Part shown: piece by piece, positions 25,650 to 38,030 of the stretch
How the letters are laid out: every line of letters begins with the position of its first letter
How positions within the stretch are numbered: the stretch's first letter is position 1
From: Acorus gramineus
Taxonomy: Eukaryota > Streptophyta > Magnoliopsida > Acorales > Acoraceae
Assembly: GCA_030737835.1 (NCBI GenBank)
Contig: JAUJYN010000026.1
Location: forward strand, 2,450,861-2,514,860
Direction: 5' to 3'
DNA length: 64,000 nt
The notes under the pieces: model-generated
The model's input: only the letters and a program-made list of their open reading frames with translations
Database searches by the model: none
Told to the model about the DNA's origin: nothing
Position numbers and translations under genes: made by a program

Positions 25650-28240
25650 TGTTATATATGTGTCACTTTTAGCCTTCCGGGCACCTTTGGGACATTTCTG
25701 GCAGTTTTTCAACTTTTTCTTTTTTCGATTGGAACCGCTAAAATTTTAGAATTTTGGCTATCATCCTGAGCTTGAGAACTCCGATTGAAAATCTAACTGC
25801 ACATTATGTGTCCTGGTGCCATTTCAAGCCACTCACAAAAATTTCATCGAATTCCGGTAATGTTCAGAATTTGGCAGTTCCGAATCGTATCCGGGTTTTG
25901 ACCAAGCGAAAAGTCATGGGGAGACTTGACCAAGTCAAAGATGACTTTGACCAAGTCAAGTTTGACCATTGACTTGGTCAAATCATTTTGTTTGTTAGTG
26001 TGGTTAGGTTGACCCAAAGTCAATCTCACCAAAAACCCTAAATACCCTAAGTGTGTGAGTGTGTGAGTGTGTGTGTGTGTGAGCTAAGTGGGCGTCCCCT
26101 TCTCCCTTCCCTTCTCTTCTCTTCATCTCTCTCACTCACTCAATCCACCTCTTCCTCTTCTCTCTTTTTCTTCCATTTGAGGTAGTAGAAGGCAAGGAAA
26201 GGGAAAACCCTAGAAGGGAAAAAGAGTGGTAAGGGCTTGATCTACCTCTCCATGGTCTTTGTTTAGTTTTCCCCCTTGTTTACCTCCTCTCATGGCTTCT
26301 CATAACCCCTGTTTTCAGCCATCCTTGGGCTGAGAAGTGGTCTTGGTGGTGGTGGTCTTGGTGTGGCGTTTTGGTGCGCGAAGGGCACCCGAGTTCCCTC
26401 CCTTTCCTTTCCTCTCTTTGGGTAAGCTTTTCTCCTCCCTATGCTTGTTTAAATGCTTGACTAGGGTATGTGATTGGGTGTGCATGCTTGCAAGGGTGTT
26501 AGGGGGGTGTGGGAGGGCTGAGGAGGGGGTGGAAGGGGCTCGGGCGCGCGTGCGGGGTCATCCGCGCGCGTGCGCGCGAGTCTGCGCGCGCAGACGGCGC
26601 GTGGCTGGCGCGCGCATACGCGAGTGCACGCGGGCGTGCACGCCTAGTGCTGCACGGGGGGGCAGTGCGCGCGGGGGTGCGCTCAGAGTGCTGCGCGGGG
26701 GCGCAGTGCGCGCGGGTACGCCAGGGCTGGACGCGCGGGCAGGGGCACGACTGTGCGCCAGGGGCGCAGGGGCACGTGCGGGCATGCGCATTCGTGCGTG
26801 CGCGTGCGGGGGGCCATGCATATGGCTGCCCGAGAGTTCGGGAGGGTGTCGGGGCACTCGGACTCGCGTGCGTACGCGCGTGCTTGCATGCGTGCAGGTC
26901 CGTATGCATGATTGACCGAGTGTTGGGTATTTCTAGTGTATTTCTTATGTATTTGTGCAGTTTACTCACCATATTGAATGCCCATGTCTTGCAGATCTTG
27001 ACGGACGGTCACGCGACGACCCGGGATTCGGTGAGTGGGACAATCCAACCCAGTAGGGAGGCGTTCGATGCACGTAGGCGTGCATTGCCCTCCCCTAGGG
27101 CACCATAATTGTGTATTAACTTGTAATAAGTATAAAACTATGCATGCATGATTAATATGATGTATCCATGCCACCTTAGACTTGTATGCTAGGGATATGC
27201 ACCCTTATATCATGTATAGAGGCCTATGCATGCCTAGACACCATGCCCCGAACTATGCATGTTCCCATCTAGTTTAATCTAATTAAATCAAAATGTGAGC
27301 ATATAGTTACAAGCATGCCTTAGAGGATATTATAACCTTGTTGTTATAATATATGTCTCCCCGCATCTTAGTTATGCGCCCTGGAGGAATTCTTAAGAAT
27401 TCATGACATTAGTAGAGTTACAAATCGGTGTCGACGGATCCAAGAGGATCGTATCCGTGTGAATAGGCTGTCTTCTCCTTTTGGTTGGATCCGATGTAGG
27501 AACTCCCTGGCGTTGGCTGGCTTGACAGAGGGCTCCCGTCCATAAGTACCTCTGATGCGTCGGACTGTACTGATAGTGGGAGTATACCAGGTGGAGGCTA
27601 CGAGGGTGGGAGAGGCTACCGGGTGGACCAGGGGTGGAGAGCGGTCTAGTATGCCCCAAGAGGCCCATGTCACCCCCCGGAAAGGGTGAGGGTGAGGGGG
27701 GAGGTGGGTTGGCGATGAAACGACCCATTAGAATGTGTGGTTGCTCCCGTTTTAGGGACTATAAATTATATGAGGTTAATATGAATTGTGATGCATGGGT
27801 TGTGCTATTCACTGAGCGTGTGGCTCACCCCTCGCATATATATTTTTCTCCAGTGATATCTGAGTCGGATTGAAGATGAGCTCCCCGAGGCACATCAGCA
27901 GTAGTGGAGTAGCGTCACGTTCTGCGATTGAGAGGCCATCAGCATCCCCTTCTTGATTGTATGTATTGTATTTCCGTGCTTGGGCACATACTTGTATTTG
28001 GATGTCATTGTGTATATTGGCTCTCACAGGACAGTTGATTATGTATCAGGTCTGTAATGTCTTTGAATTACAGACTCAGTCGGTTGAGCTTCCGCTATTT
28101 GTATATATATTATGTCAGCCACCTTATTGTCTGCGTTGTCATTTTGATGTTGTTTAGAGTATGTTATTGATTTCCTGTATAGACTGCTGATATTTTATAT
28201 ACTTGCCACGTCTCGGGGACGGCCGCCCTGGGGCGTGACA
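25650..28240 (+). mobile_element. Solo LTR, subfamily B, nested in the gypsy 3' LTR
   Basis: Starts TGTTATATATGTGTCAC and ends GGGGCGTGACA; perfect target duplication TGGAC at 25645-25649 and 28241-28245. Length 2,591 bp. Parts: (GT)n about 26050-26082, donor-like TTGGGTAAGC near 26420, CpG-rich block about 26530-26900, 36-base segment 26995-27030, hairpin 27049-27100, 16-bp palindrome 27387-27402, G-rich hexamers near 27684, acceptor-like TTTTTCTCCAG near 27845. No coding region. Confidence 0.9.
27049..27100 (+). other. Conserved LTR hairpin, subfamily B copy
   Basis: Core ATGCACG-TAGG-CGTGCAT at 27068-27085, extended by an outer AGGGAGG / CCCTCC stem. The equivalent in the other B copy is 35131-35182. 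Its arms differ completely from those of subfamilies A, C and D at the same relative place, but pairing is kept. Confidence 0.8.
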
Positions 28241-31048
28241 TGGACCAAGTCAAACAAGACCATTGACTAGGTCAATGGGTAGTCAATGGGTTTTGTTTTT
28301 TTGCTAGGTTGGGTTAACTAAGTCAAGTCTTACCAAACCCCTTTTTCACTAATAAATGGTGTGTGTGTGTGTGTGTGTGTGTGAGTGTGTGTGTGATTGG
28401 TGTAGGCGTCCCCTTCTCCTCCTCTCCCTCTCACTCTCTCCACTCCCTGGTTTCTTTGTTTTGTGTGTTTAAAAAAGAGAAGAGGAAGAACAAGAAGGAG
28501 AAGAAGAAACATTAAAAGGAAAAGAGAAAGGTATGTGTGTGCAAGCTTTGGGTGTTGTAGTTGTTGTTGTTGTTTCTCTTCTCATTAGCTCCTTCTCATG
28601 CCTTCCCCCCCCCCCCCTGTTTTTAGCCAAGGAAGGCTGGTGGAGTGGCTGATGAGGTGGTGGTAGTGGTGGTGGTAGTAGAGGTGGTCGTGGGTGTGTC
28701 GAGAACCCCGCATCTCCCCATTTCCCTTCCCCTGTTTTGGTAAGCAGCACACTGTCTTTTAAAGATCTCAGTGAATCTAGTATTTAAAGGCATATTTTTA
28801 GGATTATGTCTTCTTATGATTTGATCAGCTATGTGTCTCGATGTTATATATGAAATTTGGAGTCATTATGATATCTGTGGTGTAAGTTAGAACCAGTTTT
28901 GCATGACCTGTCCAGATTCGGGTAGGAATTGGCCTGCTACGGGAAATGATTTGTCTCGGGCTTGTAGAGACAAAATTAGGTTCTAATGTCCTCATAGATT
29001 ATGATCCCAGAATATCATAGAATGTGCATGATTTATTTCATAATTTTTGGAATTGTATTCGTGCTGTGAAGACCAATTAGTAGGGCTGGTTGCAGCAGGT
29101 TTAGCAGTTTTGCTTGGTTGAGTCTCAAGGAGTTGGTTGCATGTGTCTTAGGTGATAATATGGAAGTATCAGGGGTTAGGGTCTTCATGAAGTAAGCTTA
29201 TATGTGTGATAGGAGGTTCCATAATTTAATTATGGATCATTGGTTGTGTTTCGCAGATCTCGTACACCGGACGCGCGGCGATCCGGGTATCGGTGAGTGG
29301 TTCAATCCAATCCCTCCCCCCCCCCTCTCGGGATGCGCTCGACCCGCGTAGACGCGCGTTGCGCATCGATGGGGCCCCCTAGCTATACTACTTGTCTAGA
29401 TAAGTAGTATGGCCATGCTTAAGCTATAATATGTAGATATCTTAATCTATAATATCGATGGGGCCCCCTAGCTATACTACTTGTCTAGATAAGAAGTATG
29501 GCCATACTTAAGCTATAATATGTAGATATCTTGCATGCTAGGTTATATACATGTATTGTATCCATGTATGAATGGTTGTGTTGCATGCGCCCCTCTAGTA
29601 TGGGCATGTATTGTTTGAAATGTGTATGGATGTATAGAATATGGCATGCCTTAGGTAGTATTGTAATACTACTCCCACCATATTAATTGGAATATCCAGC
29701 ATGATTAAGTCTGTTAATAACGGGCACCTGCCTAATATTCCCTTGCGATAAGACTCGAGGGCGTGGTGTAGTTGTTGCGCCCATGCTAATGGGGCAAAGC
29801 TATGACCAGCTTTATGAGATGATGATCTCTCTCGCCCTCTCCCTCTGAACGAACTGAGTAAGTAGATGCGATTTCCTACTCGACTCAGGTTCGTTTGGAA
29901 TATTGGCATGCACCTGTTAGTGCGCGAGATCGCGCTTGACCCTTTCTTTTAAGTTGGTGATATCCAACGCATGCTTAAGTTAGGCCTTGTGTGCTTATGT
30001 GATTAATGACCATGTATGCATGTTGTATGATTTATCTATGATGTAAATCTATGATTAGGGAGTATCCCTGTGATTAATTGATATGTTATCGTGCATATGG
30101 TTCATGCACATAACTAAGATTAAATTCTCCTATAAAATATATGCGCATGTTAAAACTAATCAGGCCTATCTGAAATAGGCGTGGGTATGACCCACTGTCG
30201 AGTTGTACATTGTTAGTTAGAGTGCTAGCGATGTAATCGGCCCGTGCATGTGAGCGATGCACTCGTTTGGAACTCAGGAGAATTCATTATCTTATCGGAT
30301 TGTTAAGCCGGTAGTTGGGGCGTGACACCCCCCCTTGTGTCTGAGTGACGCAACGGTGTGGGAGTACAGTAGTATTCGATATCTCGATAAGTGATTATCG
30401 AGAGTAGTTGTTTTCATTGGGTTCGCCTTTCGAACAAGGAATGTTTACTCCCAATGTCGTCTGTGTTGAAGAGGCCCGGGTTGTAGCTGTCCTGACAGAG
30501 GGCTCCCATCCGTAAGTACCACCGATGCGTTCGGGAGCGTACTGATCGTGGGAGTGTACCAGGTAGAGGCTACCCGGGAGAGGGCTAACGAATGATATTG
30601 CGAGCGTGGAATCGTTCTCCCCTTCGTTGGATCCGATGTAGGAACTCCCCGGCGTTGGAAAAGCTATCCTGACAGAGGGCTCCCATCTGTAGGTACTACC
30701 GATGCGTTCGGAAGCGTACTAATTGTGGGAGTATACCAGGTAGAGGCTACGTGGGGAAAGGGCTACCAGTGGACCAAGGGTGTAGAGCAGTCTAGGTCTC
30801 TTCCAAAAGTCCCAAGAGTCTCCCTCCGGGAGTGAGGGTGAGGATGAGGTGAAGACACGTCTCCGCATGACCCATTCATTGTTCGTCCGTTCCCATAGTT
30901 GTTGGTCCGGTCTCGTATCGATGTCAAAGACATCGTTGGGCAGTTATCCCGATGTAGATGATCCAGTAGTGTTGTGTAGACCAGTAATCCCGGGTCTCCT
31001 CGACCAACGGTATGGTCTCTCCCCAAAAGTCCCAAGAGTCTCCCTCCA

Positions 31049-31081
<33 letters not shown>

Positions 31082-31617
31082 TTGGTCGCGCCGCCGCGTG
31101 ACCCTGTTATCCATGGGTTTCCACCCATGTTTTCCTTGAAAGGAAATTGCCTTAGTATTGAATTGTTGTATGGTGATTGGTTTCCAGCCACTCACTGAGC
31201 TTGTAGCTCACCCCTCGCATACTGTTTCTTTTGAGGGCAGTGTTGGGCGTGGAGCTGGAGCTTTCCTGTGGCGTGGTCTTATGGGCGTGGAGCGTTCTTT
31301 CGGCGGGTGGCGAGTGCGAGGCTGTCAGCAGTCCTAGAGTCATTGTATGTATTGTAAATCGTGCATGTGGCACAGGTTGTATTTTCTTTGGTCTAGACTT
31401 GGCTCTCACATGACAGTGATTGTGTATTCGAGTCTGTAATAATGTTTTTGGTTTACAGACATTGTTTATATATTATGCTTCCGCTTTTCAGTCAGTTATC
31501 ATTATCCTTGCTTTGCCACCTTGTGTGTTGTTGTTGGAGTCTTTATTGACCTCAGGTATTGATAGCTGATATTTTATTATTGCCATGTCTCGAGGACGGC
31601 CGCCCTGGGGCGTGACA

Positions 31618-33580
31618 GAACCTTTCTCTTCTTCTTGGCTTTAGCCTTGGAAGTAGAGCCTTTCTCAGTCACGTAAACACTAGCCGGCTTCTTGTTGAGA
31701 CCCTCTACCGCCTGAAGCTCTTTGAGCAGTTCTGCCAACGTGTAGCCACGCTTATTCATTGTGCAGTTGACACGGAACTGCTTAAAATATTCTGGTAGAG
31801 ACTAGAGTATGATATCGACTTGGGTCTCCCCATCAATTTCAGCTCCTAGGATCTCTAGTTCATTGAGATGACCCATCATCTTTAGAACATGATCCCTTAC
31901 TGGTGTCCCCTCCACCATACCAGTATTCATTAGTTCTTTCATGGCCACTTGCCTAGCGGAACGACTCTAGTCACCAAACATTTCCTTAAGGCTGACCATC
32001 ATGTCGTAGGCAGTGGTCATAGACTGATGCTGATGACTTAGAACATTTGACATGGATGCCAGAATGTAACACCTAGCCATCTCATCAGCCCTTAGCCATT
32101 TCTGATAAGTCTGGGTTACCTCATCAGTTGCCCCCACACCAAGTCTTGGAGGACATACTTCAGTGAGTACAAACTTGTACTCTGAGGAAGTCAACACAAT
32201 ATCCAGGTTTCTTTTCCAGTCAATATAATTAGGTCTAGTAAATTTACATTCTTTGAGAATAACAGCAAGTGAATTAAAAGCAGACATTTTGAATCTTAAG
32301 AATCAAACATAATAAAAAAAATAATCATGATATGGTAAATAAAGCTTCGAATTCAATTTAAAGATGGATCCCTCTACCATATTAAAAGAATTCGTCAACA
32401 GCCTGATCTCTTATTGAATAGCTTGCCTCGATAATGAGGACGTATACAACTCAAACTTAGACCAGACAGGCCAATTCCTATTAATTTTACTATCTAGGTA
32501 TCCTCTTATACCAAGTGAAATTAAATAGTTGACATACTTTGGTCCTATAAATAATAGCAGTGACTCTGATGGGGAAGGTACTATTACTTATAATTAAGTG
32601 TAAACCACCACCTAATTTCAGATCAATTGTTCACAATGCACTCCTCCGATGGGGAGATAATGCACACTAACAATTACCCAAAATTATTCCTAAAGATAAC
32701 TTGTACCGATAATGTCTACAATTTAACTCATCCGATGGGGAGGAAGGCCTATAGCAAACACGCAAGATAAATTGTATTACCTACAAGTTGGTGGTGGAGA
32801 CTGTGGGAATTATACAATAATGTCCCGCTCCCACTTAATATTTTAAATCCTTTTGAGGGTTATAAACATATTCATTGTATGCCAATATCCATGTTGTCCA
32901 TATAAGGTGGGTCCATTATACTAGTTAACATCCACGCAATATAAAATCATGAGTATAATCACATGCATAAAACATACAACAAATAAAAAAATAGAATTCC
33001 GGCTATTATGGTCGCACAATAGCTACGAAGTACTACGACTGGAATTCTAATGCAAGCAGGGGGGTCCAGGTTTCACAACCGATTTGTCTTGTTGAAAACG
33101 CATCTTTTCCTTATCTGGGGAGATTTATAACAATTCGGATTAGGGAATCGAATATCCCATTTTGATTGCAAATCTTCCATGTGATGATCTGATATCATGT
33201 GGTTCCATCCTCAATTCTCCTGGTGCCGATCTAGTACAACGTCAGAGCCGATCCCTCGAATCCCCTCTAGAACCCTCTCGTGTAGATTGAAAAAAAAATT
33301 ACAATAATACTCCCACTCGCGGAGTTTACAATATTGTTAAATTTTCGATTATTCAACACAACCATGCACAACCCGCGTGGGATCCATTCACATAAAATAA
33401 GACGATAAACAAAACAATAACCATAATAGCCGGATTAAGATCGCTGCAAAACAAAGTTAGCACATATCTACAATCTAGACTATTTACATGGTATATAGAT
33501 CTAATCGTTTATCATGTGGATGGAAAACATGGTTGCATTTGATCTATACGCAGTATCAACAAGATGGCTCTAATACCAGT
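31618..33580 (-). mobile_element. Copia gag region and leader
   Basis: The minus strand encodes a UBN2-type (retrotran_gag_2) copia gag remnant starting near 32287 (MSAFNSLAVILKECKFTRPN, then NYIDWKRNLDIVL and EMARCYILASMSN). It is followed toward lower coordinates by the lysine-rich end where the gypsy element inserted. From about 32290 to 33565 is untranslated leader, AT-rich with no gene. The PBS, ACTGGTATTAGAGCC on the minus strand, is at 33566-33580. Decayed. Confidence 0.85.
33566..33580 (-). other. Copia primer binding site
   Basis: Minus strand ACTGGTATTAGAGCC, matching the plant initiator tRNA-Met primer site, immediately inside the 5' LTR end at 33581. Confidence 0.85.
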
Positions 33581-36500
33581 TGTTGGGAAAAATTAAATCC
33601 TGACTACCAAGATCCGTCGATCGAGGTGTAGATCAGATAACAAAAGGATTTATTAAATTTTTTTCATTTAAACCCTACAAGGCGGAATTAGGGTTTACCT
33701 TTAGAACTCAGATCGGAGTTCTATCGAAGAGGAAGATCGGATCTAAAAGAGGACGACGGATCGCTCGATCGGAACTGTTATATATGTATAACTTTTAGCC
33801 TTCTGGTCACCTTTGGGACATTTCTGGCAGTTTTTTAACTTTTTTTTTTTCGATCGGAACCGCTAAAATTTTAGACTTTTAGCTATCATCATGAGCTTGA
33901 GAACTACGATTGAAAATCTAACTGCACATTATGTGTCCTGGTGCCATTTCAAACCACTCACGAAAATTTCATCGAATTCTGGTAACGTTTCAGAATTTGA
34001 CAGTTCCGAATCGTATCCGGGTTTTGACCAAGCGGGAATGTCAAAGGGGGACTTGACCAAGTCAAAGAGAACTTTGACCAAGTCAAGTTTGACCATTGAC
34101 TTGGTCAATTGGTTTTGTTTGTTTGTGTGGTTGGGTTGACTCAAAGTCAAACCCAAAACCCTAAGTGTGTGAGTGTGTGAGTGTGTGTGTGTGTGTGTGC
34201 GCCCTAAAGTGGGTGTCCACCTCTTCTTCCTCTTCTCTTCTCTTCTTCATCTCTCTCACACACAAAGAAATCCATCTCTCCCTCTTGTTATTTTCCTCCA
34301 TTAGAGCTAGTAGAAGAAGAAGAAAGGGAAAACCCTAGAAGGGAAAAAGAGAGGTAAGGGTTGGATCTATCTTTCCATGGTTTTTGTTTTGATTTCCCTT
34401 TGCTGACCTCCCCCTCATTGCTTCTCCTACCCCTGTTTTCAGCCATTTTTAGGGCTGAGAGTGGCTGAGGAGGTGGTGGTCTTGGTGGTGGCGATTTGGT
34501 GCGCGAAGGGCACCCGAGCTTCCTCCCTTGTTCTTCCTCTCCTTGGGTAAGTCCTTCTCCTCCCTATGCTTGTTTAGATGATTGATTAGGGTATTTAATG
34601 GTTATGCATGCTATGCATAGGTGTTAGGGGGTGTGGGAGGGCTGAGGACGGGGTGGAAAGGGCTCGGGCGCGCGTGCGGAGTCATCCGCACGAGTACGTG
34701 CACGTCTGCGCGCGTAGGCAGGTGTTGGTGCGCGCAGACAGGCGCGTTGGCGAGCGCGCGCGTACGCGCAGACACACAGGCGTGCCCACGGGGTGTTGCG
34801 CGGGCGCACAGTGCGCGCGGGCAGGGGCGCGGCTGTGCGCCAGGGGCGCAGGGGCGCGTGCGGGCGTGCGCATTCGTGCGTGCGCGTGCGGGGGGCCATG
34901 CGTATGGCTGCCCGAGGGTTCGGGAGGGTGTCGGGGCACTCGGACTCGCGTGCGTACGCGCGTGCTCGCATGCGTGCGGGTCCGTATGCATGCTTGTCCG
35001 AGTGTTGGGTATTTCTAGTAAATATCTTATGTATTTGTGCAGTTTACTCACCATATTGAATGCCCATGTCTTGCAGATCTTGACGAACGGTCACGCAACG
35101 ACCCGGGTTTCGGTGAGTGGGACAATCCAACCCAGTAGGGAGGCGTTCGATGCACGTAGGCGTGCATTGCCCTCCCCTGGGGCACCATAATTGTGTATTA
35201 ACTTGTAATAAATATAAAACTATGCATGCATGATTAATATGATGTATCCATGCCACCTTAGACTTGTATGCTAGGGATATGCACCCATATATCATGTATA
35301 GAGGCCTATGCATGCCTAGACACCATGCCCCGAACTATGTATGTTCCCATCTAGTTTAATCTAATTAAATAAAAATGTGAGCATATAGTTACAAGCATGC
35401 CTTAGAGAATATTATAACCTTGTTGTTATAATATATGTTTCCCCGCATCTTGAGGTTATGCGCCCTGGAGGAATTCTTGAGAATTCATGACATTATTAGC
35501 GTTACAAATCGGTGTCGACGGATCCAAGAGGATCGTATCCGTGTGAGTAGGTTGTCTTCTCCTTTTGGTTGGATCCGATGTAGGGACTCCCCGGCGTTGG
35601 CTGACCTGACAGAGGGCTCCCGTCCGTGGGTACCTCCGATGCGTCGGACAGTACTGATAGTGGGAGTATACCAGGTGGAGGCTACGGAGTGTGGGAGAGG
35701 CTACCGGGTGGACCAGGGGTGGAGAGCGGTCTAGTATGCCCCAAGAGGCCCATGTCACCCCCAGTAAAGGGTGAGGGTGAGGGGGGAGGTGGGTTGGCGA
35801 TGAAACGACCCACTAGAATGTGTAGTTGTTCCCGTGTTAGGGACTATAAATCATTTAAGGTTAATATGAATTGTGATGCATGGGTTGTGCTATTCACTGA
35901 GCGTGTGGCTCACCTCTCGCATTTTCTTTTCCTCCAGTTATATCTAAGTCGGATCTGAAGGAGGAGCTCCCCGAGGTACCACAACAGTAGCGGAGCAGCG
36001 TCACGTTCTGCGAGTGAGAGGCCATCAACATCCCCTTTTTATTGTATGTATTGTTATCCGTGCTTGGGCAAATACTTGTATTTGGATGTCATTGTGTATA
36101 TTGGCTCTCACAGGACAGTTGATTATGTATCGGGTCTGTAATATGTCTTTGAATTACAGACTCGGTCGTTTAAGCTTCTGCTATTTGTATATATTATGTC
36201 AGCTACCTTATTGTCTGTGTTGTCATTTTCAATGTTGTTTAGAGTATTTTATTGATCTCCTGATAGACTGCTGATATTATATATATTTGCCACGTATCAG
36301 GGATGGCCGCCCTGGGGCGTGACAGAAACCTTTAGATCTTCTGCCGTATGTCCTTCCTATGTTGTAGATTCGCGGTGGAGTGTGGTCTCCTTCTTGCTTC
36401 AAACGGCAGCCGCGAATCCCTTCGGTCTCCTTCTCTCCTTTCCTCACCTTTTCTAGATCCAGAGATCCTAAAGGGTTTCTAGGGTTAGGGTTTTGATTTC

Positions 36501-37531
36501 GGTGGAAATCATATATCTTGAGAGAGAGAGAGAAAGCCACATATTTATAGGCTAGGGTAGGGACTTAAAGGAGAAATCAGTAATTGGCTCATATGGGCCT
36601 GGGTACCATAATTCAACCTAGAATTAAAAACCAAAAGCCCATAAGTCATAATTCAATCCACTAAAGAATTATAACTGCACTCCAAATATACTAATCTCAA
36701 AATAATATTTTGAGCTCCTTATATTATATGCTTAATATCTCCCCACGCTAAGATTCCAATACTCATTATGAAATAATTATTACTAACTATTATTTCATAG
36801 TATCTTATTTTCCTTGAGATCTTTCGCTTAATTTATTTGACATGTTGGATAGTTAAATCCGCCGGCCCGGTTAGACATGACCAAAACTTACAAGTATCCT
36901 CAAGAGAGTATCATCAATCTCTTATAGGAGACGTGGATTCTATGAATAGCAAATATTCATCATACAAGTATTATTGTCACCCAACTCACCAAGTCTATTG
37001 ATCCATAGGAGAATCTCACTCTTTAATGAATCAAAATGACAAATAACAAATGCACATGTCTAAGAACCATTTTAGGATTAAGAGCATAAGCAATCATAAT
37101 AAACATGGGGTGTAAATTATTTTATCTAGTCAGTACAAAATAATTACCCCAACTTGGTCCGTTCAATACACACAAGGTGTACTAGCACAATCACCCAAAA
37201 ACCTATGAACTGGTCTTTAATAGTCAAGATAGACTACGTAAGATGAATTGCACTACAGCCTTTATCCAATGGATTATCCAAGTCCATCTAAAGTTGTGAA
37301 CCTAAACTTATAATTCACAGGGAACCGATAATCTGATCTTCCGTGTGTAAGCCGAACTCTACACACCAGATTATCTACAGTGTAAATTAAAGGATTAAAT
37401 TAAAACAAGCATAATATCTCAAACAATATAATGCAAGCATTTACCAATAATAATTCTCACCAAAATTCTAAGACCATCTTAATAATAAAGTTTATTACAT
37501 AAGTCATGGCTTTTAGGACACTACTCTAACA
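33581..37531 (-). mobile_element. Copia 5' LTR with nested solo LTR
   Basis: Own sequence at 33581-33775 and 36330-37531. A TATA-like TATAAATA on the minus strand is at 36542-36549, next to a GA-rich stretch near 36515-36532. The minus-strand start TGTTAGAGTAGTG is at 37531. A candidate target duplication would begin at 37532 (ATGTT); its partner is outside the window. Confidence 0.85.
33776..36324 (+). mobile_element. Solo LTR, subfamily B, nested in the copia 5' LTR
   Basis: Starts TGTTATATATGTATAAC and ends GGGGCGTGACA; flanks GGAAC (33771-33775) and GAAAC (36325-36329) are a duplication with one mismatch. 2,549 bp. Parts: (GT)n about 34165-34199, donor-like TTGGGTAAGT near 34545, CpG-rich block about 34650-34985, 36-base segment 35077-35112, hairpin 35131-35182, G-rich hexamers near 35768, acceptor-like TTTTCCTCCAG near 35927. 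Closely related to the copy at 25650. Confidence 0.9.
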
Positions 37532-38030
37532 ATGTTTACATCCCTTACAACTATTTGTTACATTTATATAAACACTGTTACATTTACATAAATGTTTTAC
37601 ATTCCATGCAATGTTTAAACAATTTTAAAAAAATCTTCTCTTCAATAGTCAGTTACATTTTATCGAAAATATCAATCACTTTTTTTGTTGTAAGTTACAT
37701 TTAACAAATATTACATGAACTATTTGTTACATTTTTATAAAAAACTGTTACATTTACATAAATGTAACATAACAGTTACATTTACCTAAATGTTTTACAT
37801 TCATGCAATTTATCTGTAGTTAACTGTTACATTTATGAATGTAACAAATATAAATTAATACACGTATGCGGTTGATTGTTACATTTACGAATCTAATAAA
37901 AATACAACAGATTTAAAAAATAACTATTTACATTATCAACAATATAACAGTAACATCATACAAACTATCCATATATAAAATGTAACAGTATCGAGTGTTA
38001 CATTTATGAAATTAAAATGAAACAAAATAA
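37532..38030. repeat. AT-rich array of the motif GTTACATTT
   Basis: About 500 bp with ten copies of GTTACATTT and three or more of its complement AAATGTAAC or close variants (for example near 37557, 37581, 37745, 38000), irregularly spaced and often followed by AYAWAAATG. It lies between the copia LTR and the Rab gene. It could be a degenerate satellite or part of an unknown AT-rich element. No coding signal. Confidence 0.6.

Larger units (their letters stand above)
19225..31617 (+). mobile_element. Ty3/gypsy Tekay-like chromovirus with both LTRs
   Basis: LTRs start TGTTATGCCTGTGTC and end GGGGCGTGACA. Target duplication GAACC at 19220-19224 and 31618-31622, splitting the copia gag. Parts: 5' LTR 19225-22632, PBS 22638-22650, internal region 22633-25380, PPT 25368-25380, 3' LTR 25381-31617 with a solo LTR nested in it. 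The internal region is only about 2.7 kb and its coding sequence is heavily decayed (well over ten breaks). The LTR length, the tRNA-Met PBS, the TGTCACGCC-type LTR end and chromodomain-type C-terminal remnants fit the Tekay/Del clade. LTR divergence sampled by eye is about 5%, so it is probably not much younger than the copia host. Confidence 0.9.
25381..31617 (+). mobile_element. 3' LTR of the gypsy element, interrupted by a solo LTR
   Basis: Own sequence at 25381-25649 and 28246-31617, about 3.6 kb, colinear with the 5' LTR. It carries a micro-exon-like segment of 36 bases at 29257-29292 and the hairpin at 29332-29367, with a partial repeat of the hairpin-flanking sequence at about 29400-29530. 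The G-rich hexamer tract at about 31064-31083 has four GGG runs. Confidence 0.85.
15547..37531 (-). mobile_element. Ty1/copia retrotransposon, host of the nested stack
   Basis: Minus-strand copia element; the domain order gag, zinc knuckle, protease, integrase, RT, RNase H is read from high to low coordinates. Its own sequence is at 15547-15898 (part of the 3' LTR), 15899-19219 (pol), 31623-33580 (gag and leader) and 33581-33775 plus 36330-37531 (5' LTR, about 1.4 kb). The LTR starts TGTTAGAGTAGTG and ends ..CCCAACA. The RT and RNase H sequence resembles the Tork-type copia lineage, a tentative placement. The reading frames are broken in several places, so it is a fossil. The two LTR copies differ at roughly 15 of about 350 comparable bases by eye (about 4%), which would suggest an age of one to two million years at commonly used plant rates. 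Confidence 0.9.

Noticed and set aside
19225-31617. CRISPR-like or satellite interpretation of the repeated modules
   Set aside because: The repeats are colinear LTR copies and tandem modules in plant DNA, with no regular spacers.
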